64,000 nucleotides of DNA from Synechococcus sp. MU1643 (GTDB taxonomy: Bacteria; Cyanobacteriota; Cyanobacteriia; PCC-6307; Cyanobiaceae), in contig NZ_VTKY01000005.1 of the NCBI RefSeq assembly GCF_020514095.1, forward strand, positions 1 through 64,000. Direction: 5' to 3'. Positions within the stretch are counted from its first letter, which is position 1; each line of letters opens with the position of its first letter. Positions 19,751 through 27,607 of the stretch are shown one piece after another. The notes below the pieces were generated by a model. It saw only the letters and a program-made list of their open reading frames with translations, searched no databases and was not told where the DNA came from. The position numbers and the translations under genes are program-made.

Positions 19751-20026
19751 ATGCCTGCAGACCCCCTCACTGATGCCGTCAGCACACGGATCTGCAAACA
19801 CATGAACGACGACCATGCCGAGGCGGTGCTTGCCTACGCCAAGCACTACGGCGGCGTCAGCAAACCCGCTGTAGCTCGCATGGTGTCTGTGAAAGCGGAA
19901 ACCATGGAACTGGAGGTGGATGGCGCGAGCGTCAGCATCGCCTTCGATCACACCCTCACCGACAGCGAAGACGCCCACCGCACCTTGGTGGCGATGCTGC
20001 GGGCGATGCCCAAAGAAGGCGCCTGA
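19751..20026 (+). CDS. DUF2470 / pyridoxamine-oxidase-fold domain protein
   Basis: 91 residues. The sequence STRICKHMNDDHAEAVLAYA is the DUF2470 signature; this domain is also the C-terminal part of some haem- or FMN-binding split-barrel proteins. Here it is a stand-alone domain. Related plant proteins with this domain affect haem and tetrapyrrole handling, but its role here is unknown. The ATG at 19751 is preferred over a TTG three codons upstream. Confidence 0.8.
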   Translation: MPADPLTDAVSTRICKHMNDDHAEAVLAYAKHYGGVSKPAVARMVSVKAETMELEVDGASVSIAFDHTLTDSEDAHRTLVAMLRAMPKEGA

Positions 20027-20080
20027 TCTCGGACCGATTCGGCCCAGCAGTGGAACCCTCGTCGCAACGATCGATCTGCT

Positions 20081-20719
20081 GTGCATCGCGCGCTCCTGGC
20101 CTTTGCCCAAACACTGCTGATCGAGCCCCGCTGCCCGATCTGTGATGGCCCCTGGGACAGCCCACTGCGGCCGACGGCTACCTGCAGCAAGTGCCTCAAC
20201 GCACTGGCTCTCCCTCTGAAAGGGCTCAAGCTGCCATTGCCTTGGTGCGCCCTCGGGCCTTACGCAGGCACTCTGCGTCAACTGCTGCTCCAGGTGCGTC
20301 AGCCGCGCCAAGGGAAAGCGCTTGCGGCCTTGGTTCAGCTGCTATCGGACCGTTGGCCACTGCCCGCAACAGCAGTGCTGGTACCGATTCCAAGCTGGAA
20401 AAAGCAACGATCCAACCCCCTGCCACAGCAGATCGCCATGGGCTTGGGCCGACCGACGGCAGCCCTGCTGCACCGCACCCATGCAGGGCTAAGCCAACAC
20501 CATCTGAACAAAACCCAACGCCAGACCAACCTGATCGGGGCGTTCCAGGCCATCCCCTTGGACACACAAGGAACACTCGGCTCGGTCTGGCTCGGGGACG
20601 ACATCCTCACAACCGGATCCACCGCTTTAGCTGGCCATGAGGCCCTTGAAAATGCTGGCCACCACGTGGCTGGATTGATCTGCCTGGGACGAACCCCCGC
20701 AAAAGAGCGCAGGCGGTGA
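20081..20719 (+). CDS. comF: ComF-family phosphoribosyltransferase-like protein
   Basis: 212 residues from a GTG. The N-terminal zinc-finger-like part has CPICDGPWDSPLRP and CSKC. The C-terminal PRTase fold carries VWLGDDILTTGSTALAG, the PRPP-binding loop. ComF is needed for natural transformation in other bacteria. It is intact here while dprA at 9382-10461 is broken. It ends 30 bp before tRNA-Phe. Confidence 0.85.
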   Translation: MHRALLAFAQTLLIEPRCPICDGPWDSPLRPTATCSKCLNALALPLKGLKLPLPWCALGPYAGTLRQLLLQVRQPRQGKALAALVQLLSDRWPLPATAVLVPIPSWKKQRSNPLPQQIAMGLGRPTAALLHRTHAGLSQHHLNKTQRQTNLIGAFQAIPLDTQGTLGSVWLGDDILTTGSTALAGHEALENAGHHVAGLICLGRTPAKERRR

Positions 20720-20749
20720 TTTAAGATTCAAGTGTCGCTTCGGCGGCGC

Positions 20750-20822
20750 GCCGGGATAGCTCAGTTGGTAGAGCAGGCGACTGAAAATCGCCGTGTCCCC
20801 AGTTCAAATCTGGGTCCTGGCA
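20750..20822 (+). tRNA. tRNA-Phe (anticodon GAA), integration target
   Basis: 73 nt. The acceptor arms are GCCGGGA and TCCTGGC, the anticodon stem-loop is GGCGA-CTGAAAA-TCGCC giving GAA, and the T-arm is CCCAGTTCAAATCTGGG. Its 3' end is repeated exactly at 31491-31517, so it is the attachment site of the downstream element and has been rebuilt intact by integration. Confidence 0.97.
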
Positions 20823-20823
20823 T
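20797..20823 (+). repeat. attL: 27-bp direct repeat, tRNA-Phe 3' end
   Basis: The run CCCCAGTTCAAATC followed by TGGGTCCTGGCAT is identical at 31491-31517. It covers the T-arm and acceptor end of the tRNA, the usual crossover region for tyrosine recombinases. Confidence 0.93.
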
Positions 20824-20836
20824 TTCTCGAAAACGC

Positions 20837-20888
20837 CTAAAAAGGCACGTGAAAGCACCATATCTGGTGTTATTACGTGCCTTTTTAG
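20837..20888 (+). terminator. Long hairpin after tRNA-Phe
   Basis: CTAAAAAGGCACGT (20837-20850) and ACGTGCCTTTTTAG (20875-20888) are perfectly complementary over 14 bp. A second small stem (CACCA / TGGTG) sits in the loop. The T-run inside the right arm suggests transcription termination of tRNA-Phe. It lies inside the element, so it was brought in by it. Confidence 0.7.
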
Positions 20889-20920
20889 CGCTTCAAGCAC
20901 CTAATTGAATTTTGTCAAAA

Positions 20921-20946
20921 CGGTAGGGGAGCAGTAGGGGAGCACG
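20921..20946 (+). repeat. Tandem 11-bp repeats, candidate integrase arm sites (left)
   Basis: GGTAGGGGAGC is followed directly by AGTAGGGGAGC about 100 bp inside the left attachment repeat. A closely similar pair (GGTATGGGAGC, GGTATGGGAGC) lies about 85 bp inside the right repeat at 31385-31409. Paired repeats at this distance from both att cores are what arm-binding sites of tyrosine integrases look like. Assignment is inference. Confidence 0.55.
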
Positions 20947-20995
20947 CCCTTTCGCTCAGTCGGGGAAAGGTCCCCAGATTCCCCCTACCCACGAG

Positions 20996-21508
20996 AAAAA
21001 AAGACTCCTGAGGTATTCCCACCCTCAGGGGTCAGTCCCCTCGATTACTCGACCCATTCACCTTCCTCCAGGCGTGCTCCTGCGAGGAGTAGGGGATCCG
21101 ACACTTTTGGTAGTGCGTGCCGATCAGGTTCGGATGCCCGCAGGCAATAAAAAAGGCGGCAGGGAGTGCCGCCAGAAACAAGGGGACGAACGCGTCGAAA
21201 GCACTGGGGTTACCAGCGGCACCATCCTCTTCAGGCAGTCAGTGGTGTGGTGGGTGCCGTTTACGAACTGCCAAAAAAAAGGAGCGGTCCCACCCGCTCC
21301 CCTCATGACGCATCCATCCCCCCCTTACGAGGGATGAACAGATATTCGCGACGCAACAGACGCGCCGCCATCCGTAGAAGCGCCCATTGAGAAGGGGGGC
21401 AAGCGGCACCCCCCTAAAGGTCATTGAGACCTGGTTACTGCTTCAGCGGTCTCTGACCTCATTCCCGTTCTAAGGCGCTTCAGAGCACCAGGGCATGAGC
21501 GGAACTAC
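20996..21508 (-). ncRNA. Hairpin-rich non-coding array, copy A (candidate minus-strand small RNAs)
   Basis: Over 500 bp without a credible gene. Read on the minus strand it holds three hairpins each followed by a run of T: 20996-21032, 21147-21173 (stem GGCGGCA/TGCCGCC) and 21273-21300 (stem GGAGCGG/CCGCTCC). Most of the block is repeated in the same order at 21848-22492. The strongest match is 21366-21508 against 22347-22492, which differs at few positions outside one loop. Two-copy conservation plus terminators suggest short structured transcripts about 120-240 nt long. Confidence 0.5.
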
Positions 21509-21511
21509 TGC

Positions 21512-21757
21512 TTAGTTTCCGCCGTTGCAGAAGCGAACTGCTGCAGCGTTGGTCTTGCCCTCAGCGATGACCTCTTGAACGCAACCGTTAAATGCTTTGC
21601 TCTCCTGCTTCAAAGCGCAGAGACCAAGCGCGATTGCTGCCAAGGAGATGGCGGAAACGACGGTGGCGGAGATTTGGATGACTCCATAGGCGAGCATCGC
21701 TTTGTTCTTGCCGCCGCACTTGCTGGAGTTTTCCTTGCTGGCGTTCTCTTCTGTCAT
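21512..21757 (-). CDS. Small membrane protein between the two array copies
   Basis: 81 residues. A polar Lys/Glu/Asn-rich N-terminus (MTEENASKENSSKCGGKNK) precedes a hydrophobic stretch MLAYGVIQISATVVSAISLA and a soluble tail with two cysteines. One or two membrane helices are likely. I recognise no family. It lies between the duplicated non-coding blocks and is transcribed toward copy A. It may be the only protein gene of the repeated segment. Confidence 0.55.
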   Translation of the reverse strand: MTEENASKENSSKCGGKNKAMLAYGVIQISATVVSAISLAAIALGLCALKQESKAFNGCVQEVIAEGKTNAAAVRFCNGGN

Positions 21758-21847
21758 GGATAAGAAATGACTTGGAAAACGCTATGGACTCTGAATGTGC
21801 CTTGAAGACACATTGCTGATGGGATAACCGCCCTACTGGGGTCCTCA

Positions 21848-22492
21848 ATAAAAACCCCTGGAGTGCCCACACCCCAGGGGTCCCGTCCTCTCGTTCTGAC
21901 GCCCCATCACCTTCCTCCTGGCGTTCTCCCGTGTGGAGTAGGAGAACCGTCAAAACAGGTAGTGGCGACCGTTCCGTGTTCGGTTGCCCACAGGCAATAA
22001 AAAAGGCGGCAGGGAATGCCGCCAACGAAGGGAGGTAATGCGTCGAACCAAGGGAGTAGGTCTGTAGACAGCATCACCGCTCCAAAGGCAAAGGCGAGAG
22101 CACTCTTTACGAAACGGCAAAAAAAAGAGGGGTCCCACCCCCTCCCAGTTCGACGCATTGCCCCTTCATCGAAGAAGCAACTGAAGGATCACTCAGGGTT
22201 CACCTACTGGTCGTCGCCATTACGACCAAACGAATACTGGGGTCAACAACCCAAGAAAAAGCAGAGGTCCCACCCTCTGCCTGTGTTCGACGCATTGCAC
22301 CCTCTTACGGAGGGTTGACCTAATACTCGCTATCCAAGCCTTTGCCGCCATCCGTAGAAGCGCCCATTGAGAAGGGGGGCGTTGCGCCCCCCCTGAAGAT
22401 CCTTGAGACCTGGTTGTGTAGTTCCTATCGGTCTCTGACCTCATTCCCGTTCTAAGGCGCCTCAGAGCACCAGGGCATGAGCGGAACTGCTC
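21848..22492 (-). ncRNA. Hairpin-rich non-coding array, copy B
   Basis: Imperfect duplicate of 20996-21508. Minus-strand terminator-like hairpins are at 21848-21881 (ACCCCTGG/CCAGGGGT), 21997-22024 (GGCGGCA/TGCCGCC, as in copy A), 22119-22146 (GAGGGG/CCCCTC) and 22256-22281 (GCAGAGG/CCTCTGC). The loop TCCCAC, often in GGTCCCACCC, and a neighbouring GACGCAT recur next to several of them. The 145-bp part at 22347-22492 is nearly identical to copy A. Confidence 0.5.
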
Positions 22493-23143
22493 ACCCGTTT
22501 GTATCCCAAAGGCACAAAAAAAGGAGCGGTATCCCTATCGCTCCTTCGGAAACTGAAAGTGCCGCTGGGCGGGACGACGCCCAGCGATGACCACCATCAC
22601 CGATGAGGAGGGACTGCCGTGGGTGCCGTGAGCGTTTTCCAAGAAAAGACCCAGGAGTGTTTGACCTCCTGGATTCCTCGCTCTCATGCGATACGACAGT
22701 TCTAACGCCACCTAATAAGCATTTGTGCTTACGGGTTACCGAACCGCTGAGGCGTCCAGTGCTCGCATCTGAAGAAATGAGAGCGCCAGGCAGGAACTAT
22801 GTGCTGCCACACACGACAAATCCCATTGAAACCAGGTTCTCCCTGGAAGTTCTTGCAGTTGACGCACCTAGAAGGCATTCAAAGAGGGTGACGATCTTCC
22901 AACTGTCTAATTCCAGAGAAAGCAACTCGTCAGACGCTGCTTCAAGGTTCTTCAGCAGAAATGCCCCAGTCAGGCGTCTTCAGAGGTTTCCAACCCTGCC
23001 TCTAAAGATGCCTACCCATGAAGAAGGGCGGGAGTTACCCGCCCCTTGGCACCTAACCCCGTCCTAATGAAGTGCGATTCCGTAGGTGTCGTGTTCTCTT
23101 TTTAGGGATTCAGGGAAGGCACGCCATCCGCAGAAAGACCTGA
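22493..23143. other. Gene-poor tail of the array
   Basis: About 650 bp with no protein gene I can support. Three more hairpins oriented for minus-strand termination occur: 22515-22543 (AGGAGCG/CGCTCCT), 22651-22672 (CCAGGAG/CTCCTGG) and 23021-23046 (GGGCGGG/CCCGCCC). The one at 22651 resembles the first hairpins of copies A and B, suggesting a worn third copy. Confidence 0.5.
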
Positions 23144-23389
23144 TCAGGGTTCGGCAGTTGCGCCCCAAAGCGGTCTCGTCTTCTTCCACCCCTGCGTCTG
23201 AAGAGACCTCCACAACTGCTCTGCGGCGTCTTTCCTCAGATATCGACGCTCCTTGAGCAGCGGCGGACCTACGGGCATCTGACGCCCTCGATCGATAAAG
23301 ACCTTCGGATCTTTTACCCAGGCGGAGTTGTCCCGGTGAAACCGCCAGACCCAATGGTCATTGGCATCGATCAACCATCCCTCTTGCAT
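23144..23389 (-). CDS. DUF1651 family protein
   Basis: 81 residues starting MQEGWLIDANDHWVWRFHRD. The domain pattern is WxxRFH, then FIDRGRQMPVGPPLLKERR, then a final AEQLWRSLQTQGWKKTRPLW, typical of DUF1651, a family abundant in marine Synechococcus and Prochlorococcus islands. The ATG at 23389 is chosen because GGAGGTG lies 7 bases upstream. The start overlaps the stop of the cysteine-rich gene before it. Function unknown. Confidence 0.75.
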   Translation of the reverse strand: MQEGWLIDANDHWVWRFHRDNSAWVKDPKVFIDRGRQMPVGPPLLKERRYLRKDAAEQLWRSLQTQGWKKTRPLWGATAEP

Positions 23390-23619
23390 CACGCCACCTC
23401 CGGGCACCAACCCATTTCCGTCTCCCTGCGGACCATCCAGTTGCGGCACCTCTTCGTCAGGTGCTCGCCATGGGGAACCTGACGACGCTGAAGACCACAG
23501 GTCAGCAACGTGTGGCAGTGCTGGTCACAGACATAGGAGAAGTGCTGGCACGTCATGCAGACACATGAGGACCTGGTCTGCTTCAGACCATCCACAAAGT
23601 CCCATTCCTCTTCCGACAT
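23389..23619 (-). CDS. Cysteine/histidine-rich small protein, coupled to the DUF1651 gene
   Basis: 76 residues. An acidic start MSEEEWDFVDGLKQ is followed by CVCMTCQHFSYVCDQHCHTL, LLTCGLQRRQVPHGEHLTKRC and GWCPEVA. The spaced Cys and His residues look like a small zinc-binding fold. Its stop overlaps the DUF1651 ATG (TGATG), so the two are translated together. I believe similar paired genes occur in other marine picocyanobacteria, but no function is known to me. Confidence 0.65.
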   Translation of the reverse strand: MSEEEWDFVDGLKQTRSSCVCMTCQHFSYVCDQHCHTLLTCGLQRRQVPHGEHLTKRCRNWMVRRETEMGWCPEVA

Positions 23620-23758
23620 CGAACCCTCCTTGCGAGTAGTTCATACGTTCTACTCCTGGTTCGCAGGGATTGGTCAAGGGCGAAAACGGAAGAAAGTGCC
23701 GCGGGTGGCGCTGAACGATGAGCACGAACAAGATGAGTGCGGGCAAAGTCCAGTCGTC

Positions 23759-24541
23759 GTGCGAACTTTCCGAGAAACACTCTTCCACTCGCTGAACTCT
23801 GAGGGCGAGCAAGGGAGGGCGACGAACGCCGTCAAGGCGATAGGTCTGCTGATCGCCTTGTCAATCGGTTTGGCGGTCATCGCGACAGAACCTGTTGTCA
23901 GATCATCACTGGGAGATTTACTCGTAAAACTTGATATTGCGGTCGCAATCGTCTTCCTGATCGAATACATCTTGCGACTCTGGGTTGCTCCACTTAGGGA
24001 CGGAGCAAGAAGAGGCATTCGAGGTGCCTGGGACTACGCCATTACGCCTCTGGCAATCCTGGATCTAATAGCAATCGCTCCAACCATCCTTGGTTTTATT
24101 ACTCCGGAACTCTATTTGCTTAGGATTATTCGGTTGGCACGAATAGGAAGAGTCGGTCGCTCAAAGCGCTTTCGTCACAGCATCAGGTATTTCAATAAAG
24201 CAATCACCGCCAAGAAAGAAGCGCTTCAGATTTCCGCTATTTACTCGGGAGTTGTCATCACTATCAGCAGCATATTGATGTTCTTGGTTGAAGGAGGAGT
24301 CCAGAAGGAGCAGTTCGGTTCAATACCCAGATGCCTTTGGTGGTCTGTTGTTACGGTGACAACAGTTGGATATGGCGACACTTATCCCATAACAGCACTG
24401 GGGAAACTTGTGGCAGCATTGACTGCCATATGCGGGATCGCAGTTATCGCAATCCCAATCGGTATTATCTCGGCAGGTTTCACTGAGTCCCTTGGATCGG
24501 AGAACTCTAGAGAAGATCTTGAAGCGCCTGCAAAGCGTTAA
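23759..24541 (+). CDS. Voltage-gated-type potassium channel (6TM)
   Basis: About 260 residues from a GTG at 23759; the frame is open upstream to 23555, but that part looks non-coding. S1 is AIGLLIALSIGLAVIATEP. An S4-like helix carries regularly spaced Arg (LLRIIRLARIGRVGRSKRFR), and the pore reads CLWWSVVTVTTVGYGDTYP with the TVGYGD selectivity filter, then S6. It probably passes K+ across the plasma membrane. It is cargo of the tRNA-Phe element and its N-terminal start is uncertain. Confidence 0.85.
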   Translation: MRTFRETLFHSLNSEGEQGRATNAVKAIGLLIALSIGLAVIATEPVVRSSLGDLLVKLDIAVAIVFLIEYILRLWVAPLRDGARRGIRGAWDYAITPLAILDLIAIAPTILGFITPELYLLRIIRLARIGRVGRSKRFRHSIRYFNKAITAKKEALQISAIYSGVVITISSILMFLVEGGVQKEQFGSIPRCLWWSVVTVTTVGYGDTYPITALGKLVAALTAICGIAVIAIPIGIISAGFTESLGSENSREDLEAPAKR

Positions 24542-24655
24542 AAAAACCTTCGATACCTTGGCATTGCTGAACATATATTTTTCGTAGATTCCCGACGCTG
24601 ATTTGAAGGTGATCTCGCCATATTCCATCACAGGGAACTGTCGATTTTCTGCAAA

Positions 24656-25633
24656 TCACTTATCTCTACTTCCGTCCTTATTCGATTTCTCCCAGACCTC
24701 TCCAACTCGCTTGCTATCAGGAGGCGTTGTGTCCGTCTCGATAAATCTGGTTACCTCGTAATCGACTTCCAGTTCTGAAATATCGAGAATGCCCATCCGG
24801 GATGGAGATTCAAACATCACGAAGAATCCCGGATACACATATATGTCTGCTCCGTTCCGATTGATGAAGCCCAGGGGAGTTTCAGGGGAAGTGATAGCTG
24901 GAAGGTCCTGACGCAGGCACTTTGCGATCGACCGCTCGACGCTCATCGAGGCGGCGGAGCGAGATTGCACTCGATCGACATCACTGCCTGAGGTGACATC
25001 CCAGATGCAGGCGCAACGGGTGAGTACATCGAAGGCGCCTTGAACCTTTTGATAGGCAGAACTGCAATCAGCGTCCATCTCCACCGCGAGCGAAACAGCA
25101 GATGCCGCAATGGATTCAGTCAACTCTTTCAAAGCATCCTGTCGCCCCCTGATTCCTGCCTGGATGCTCCTTTTGAGGGAGGGCACAAAGAAGTAGATCA
25201 GGCAGACCTTGGACAGGACCTCCCCAAGACGCAGGAGAGACAGAGACCCCTTGATGGACTCAGCATCTCTAATCAGTTCTTGCTTTTGGCGATTGGCATC
25301 GATGACTGCCTGCTGGAGTCCTTGAAGTCCTTCGCTGGTGACCTCCAGAGGGTCGGCGCTGATGAAGGAGTAATCAGGTGCCGCAACCTCAAATGCTTCA
25401 TCAGGAGCGAACTCTTGATCCGTGCCCTTATCTCGCGCACTACCGCCATAGTCACCAACCTTTTGCCTGCTGTAGACACCTGTTCCAGGCAGACCAAGAT
25501 TCCGATAAATGCCATCTGACCTGAATGTCAGGGAAGCACCCCTGACGCCTGTATTGGCGCTGATCCCGCTCTTACTGAGATTGATGTAGACGCCAGGAAT
25601 GACCTTGATGCGCTTACGGAACGCCAACGCCAT
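24656..25633 (-). CDS. DUF4236 domain protein with long helical C-terminus
   Basis: 325 residues. The N-terminus (about 1-55) is a DUF4236 domain: MALAFRKRIKVIPGVYINLS, GISANTGVRGASLTF and GLPGTGVYSR. The middle (about 100-175) is helical, with a possible hydrophobic segment EVLSKVCLIYFFVPSL. The C-terminal part is unknown. DUF4236 occurs widely in bacteria and phages without known function. It is divergent from the serine recombinase gene across a 161-bp control region. Confidence 0.75.
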   Translation of the reverse strand: MALAFRKRIKVIPGVYINLSKSGISANTGVRGASLTFRSDGIYRNLGLPGTGVYSRQKVGDYGGSARDKGTDQEFAPDEAFEVAAPDYSFISADPLEVTSEGLQGLQQAVIDANRQKQELIRDAESIKGSLSLLRLGEVLSKVCLIYFFVPSLKRSIQAGIRGRQDALKELTESIAASAVSLAVEMDADCSSAYQKVQGAFDVLTRCACIWDVTSGSDVDRVQSRSAASMSVERSIAKCLRQDLPAITSPETPLGFINRNGADIYVYPGFFVMFESPSRMGILDISELEVDYEVTRFIETDTTPPDSKRVGEVWEKSNKDGSRDK

Positions 25634-25691
25634 TGATCAGAGGTTCAACCTTGATCAAGTGTGGCGTCATTTCAGGGATGTCGAAACTAAC

Positions 25692-25790
25692 AAGTTCCGA
25701 CAGGTCAAAAAAATGATCACAACTGCGTTCTTATCCTGTCGAAACACACTGTCGGATTGTGCTATGATTTCAGAAGAGTTTCGGCAGGTC
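25692..25790 (+). promoter_or_regulatory. Promoter and inverted repeats upstream of the serine recombinase
   Basis: TATGAT at 25763-25768 preceded by TG fits an extended -10 box about 27 bp before the start codon. Around it are TTCCGACAGG (25694), CCTGTCGAAA (25736), ACTGTCGGAT (25749) and TTTCGGCAGG (25780): versions of one sequence in both orientations. These could be recombinase-binding or operator sites. Role inferred. Confidence 0.5.
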
Positions 25791-25794
25791 TCTT

Positions 25795-26370
25795 ATGGCG
25801 ATCTGGGGTTACTGGAGGACCAGCACCACCGAGCAGGACAGCGAACGGCAGCAGAAGTCGCTGAAGGAAGCAGGGTGCGATCGGATTTACGGGGACCAGA
25901 TCACTGGGACCTCCGCTTATGGAGATCGACCTGAACTGAGCAAGTGCCTGGATGGTCTCCGTGATGGCGACACCCTTGTGATCCACGAACTGGATCGTCT
26001 TGGGCGCTCAATGGTCGAAATGCTTGTTCAGGTCAATGGTCTGATCGAACGGGGAATTGCGATCAAGACCTTGGACGGACGCCTGGACACCGCCTCCATG
26101 CCTGAGGAGTTAGTCAAGTTGGTGGTGGGCGTGATGGGTTACGCCGCCGAGATGGAACTGAAGGGCATCAAGAAGCGCACTGCTGAAGGCAGAGAGGTCG
26201 CCAAGAACAGAGGAGTGAAGTTCGGCAGGAAGAGGAACTACACGCCACAACAGGCGGCAGCAGTGATGGAGATGCGGCAGCGGGGCGATGGATACGGAAC
26301 CATCGCTTCGGCAATGGGGATGACTGCCTCGATGGTTCGTCGGATCCTTCAGCAGCAGGAGGTGGCGTGA
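25795..26370 (+). CDS. Serine recombinase (resolvase/invertase family)
   Basis: 191 residues. The catalytic serine is Ser10 in WGYWRTSTTEQDSERQQ. It is followed by the resolvase core (GDTLVIHELDRLGRSMVEML, then RTAEGREVAKNRGVKFGRKR) and a C-terminal helix-turn-helix (YGTIASAMGMTASMVRRIL). The size is that of small resolvases and invertases, not of large serine integrases. It could resolve dimers, invert DNA or move the element. A decayed copy of its C-terminus lies at 27608-27714. Confidence 0.92.
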   Translation: MAIWGYWRTSTTEQDSERQQKSLKEAGCDRIYGDQITGTSAYGDRPELSKCLDGLRDGDTLVIHELDRLGRSMVEMLVQVNGLIERGIAIKTLDGRLDTASMPEELVKLVVGVMGYAAEMELKGIKKRTAEGREVAKNRGVKFGRKRNYTPQQAAAVMEMRQRGDGYGTIASAMGMTASMVRRILQQQEVA

Positions 26371-26684
26371 TGAGGACACTTCTCCTGTTGCTGCTTCTGC
26401 CTCTCATGCCTGCGAAGGCAGAGGAACGAGAGATCCAGTGCCCTGGTCTGACGACCTACGAAATGAGGTTCTGTGCCTTACAGAGTTGGGAACGGTCGAA
26501 CCAAGCACTGAAGGATCAACTACCCCAAGCGACCTTGGAGAAGTGGAAAGCAGCAACACAGGAGGTCTGTGCCGCTGCCTATGCCCCATACCGACAAGGG
26601 ACGATCTATCCCCAGATGGTTGTCGGATGCGATGACCGCCTGAACCGAGTTCTATTGGAAGAACTCAAGGGTCTTGGCGGATGA
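26370..26684 (+). CDS. Small exported protein, LprI/DUF1311-like
   Basis: 104 residues from an ATG overlapping the recombinase stop. GGAGG lies just upstream. A signal peptide MRTLLLLLLLPLMPAKAEE with an AKA cleavage site is followed by a short mature domain with four cysteines (IQCPGLTTYEMRFCALQSWE ... EVCAAAY ... VVGCDDRLNR). The Cys pattern and the YEMRFCA motif resemble DUF1311/LprI-type periplasmic proteins (weak match). Probably periplasmic. Confidence 0.65.
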   Translation: MRTLLLLLLLPLMPAKAEEREIQCPGLTTYEMRFCALQSWERSNQALKDQLPQATLEKWKAATQEVCAAAYAPYRQGTIYPQMVVGCDDRLNRVLLEELKGLGG

Positions 26685-26881
26685 AAGCAGTGCTCCTTGC
26701 ACTTCTACTAATCGGAGGACCAGCAATGTCATGCACCTGGAAATGGGAAATCACTCTCTATTCAGGCGGCAAGACCTGGAAGGAGGAGATCATCGCCAGC
26801 AATAGGCAAGACGCTGAAAGAGCAGCGATAGCTAGGAACCCTCACACCAAGATCATTAGTCGGAATCCTGTTTGCCGTTAG
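26681..26881 (+). CDS. Small exported protein
   Basis: 66 residues, start codon overlapping the previous stop (ATGA). Signal peptide MKAVLLALLLIGGPAMSC, possibly cleaved at the AMS-C site. The mature part is about 48 residues with two cysteines and a positive charge. I recognise no family. Translational coupling with its neighbour suggests a shared job. Confidence 0.6.
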   Translation: MKAVLLALLLIGGPAMSCTWKWEITLYSGGKTWKEEIIASNRQDAERAAIARNPHTKIISRNPVCR

Positions 26882-26897
26882 TCCTTCGGTGGAGCAA

Positions 26898-27077
26898 TCA
26901 CTCTTCCTCATCAAGGATTCCTTGTAGAGCAAACAACTTGTCCTGCTCCTCCTCCCCAACAATCACATGGACTGCTGTGCCACCCGGAAGGGAGTAGTCC
27001 TGAGTAAGAACAGCATCAGGATGGACTCCCAAAGAGACCTTCTGACCTTCCAAAAGCATGTAGCAATAAAGGGTCAT
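26898..27077 (-). CDS. Small acidic hypothetical protein
   Basis: 59 codons on the minus strand: MTLYCYMLLEGQKVSLGVHP, later DYSLPGGTAVHVIVGEEEQD, ending LDEEE. The sequence reads like a compact beta-rich fold with an acidic tail. No clear ribosome-binding site is visible and no family recognised. It is convergent with the exported protein gene at 26681. Confidence 0.5.
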   Translation of the reverse strand: MTLYCYMLLEGQKVSLGVHPDAVLTQDYSLPGGTAVHVIVGEEEQDKLFALQGILDEEE

Positions 27078-27403
27078 GCCTGGAAGGGAAGTTGCTTCAC
27101 ATGCTTGAGGGGAGTGGGGGAAGGAGCACTAAAAGCACAAACAACTTTACAGATTTTGGTTCAACTCGGCACACACAATCTCCTGCAGTCAAAATTTCTG
27201 AGCGGATATTTTTCAGAAAGTGGATCGGAATATCACTTTTGCCAAGCACTTCCTGTGCAGTTCAAAAGGATCTAACGATTAAGTACAAAGGAATTATCAT
27301 ATCTATCTCAAGGATCAGATCCATAGGTAAAACTCCCTTTATCCTGATTTACTTGCGTTCCTGTTCTCAGCAGATACTCTCCCGTGAAATCAGAAAGGCG
27401 TTT
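27078..27403. other. AT-rich non-coding stretch
   Basis: About 325 bp without a supported gene. Open frames here begin without ribosome sites and show no protein-like composition. Nothing else recognised. Confidence 0.5.
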
Positions 27404-27583
27404 ATGTCTGGAGGATCAGGGTTCAACCCCTCGCCTGAACAACTCCAAGCAATTATCGACACTGGAATCTGGTGGAATCACAAGGTCCAAGAACTCAGAG
27501 ATGCTGAGCGGTTCGAAGATGCGTACGCTCTACTTCAAGAGTTTGATGTAATTACATCTCGATCACTGGAAGGCGGTCATTAA
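27404..27583 (+). CDS. Small hypothetical protein
   Basis: 59 codons: MSGGSGFNPSPEQLQAIIDT, then GIWWNHKVQELRDAERFEDA, ending SLEGGH. Mostly helical and charged in the second half. The frame is open further upstream but the upstream part is AT-rich and not protein-like. It precedes the recombinase remnant. Confidence 0.5.
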   Translation: MSGGSGFNPSPEQLQAIIDTGIWWNHKVQELRDAERFEDAYALLQEFDVITSRSLEGGH

Positions 27584-27607
27584 AAAGGCACCACCGGAAA
27601 GGGAAGT

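Noticed and set aside
21124-22138. Minus-strand frames at 21124-21306 and 21950-22138 that share a short Ser-Leu-Pro-Pro-Phe-Leu-Leu-Pro stretch
   Set aside because: The shared stretch is the translated terminator hairpin GGCGGCA/TGCCGCC with its T-run, so the likeness is due to RNA structure, not protein.
20996-22492. CRISPR array in the repeat-rich region
   Set aside because: Repeats are two long blocks with several different hairpins. There is no regular repeat-spacer period and no cas gene.
22603-23067. 154-codon plus-strand frame in the gene-poor tail of the array
   Set aside because: Crosses two of the hairpins, has no ribosome site and a random-looking composition rich in Arg, Pro and Ser.
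24320-24631. Minus-strand frame opposite the K+ channel end
   Set aside because: Antisense shadow of the pore and S6 coding region.
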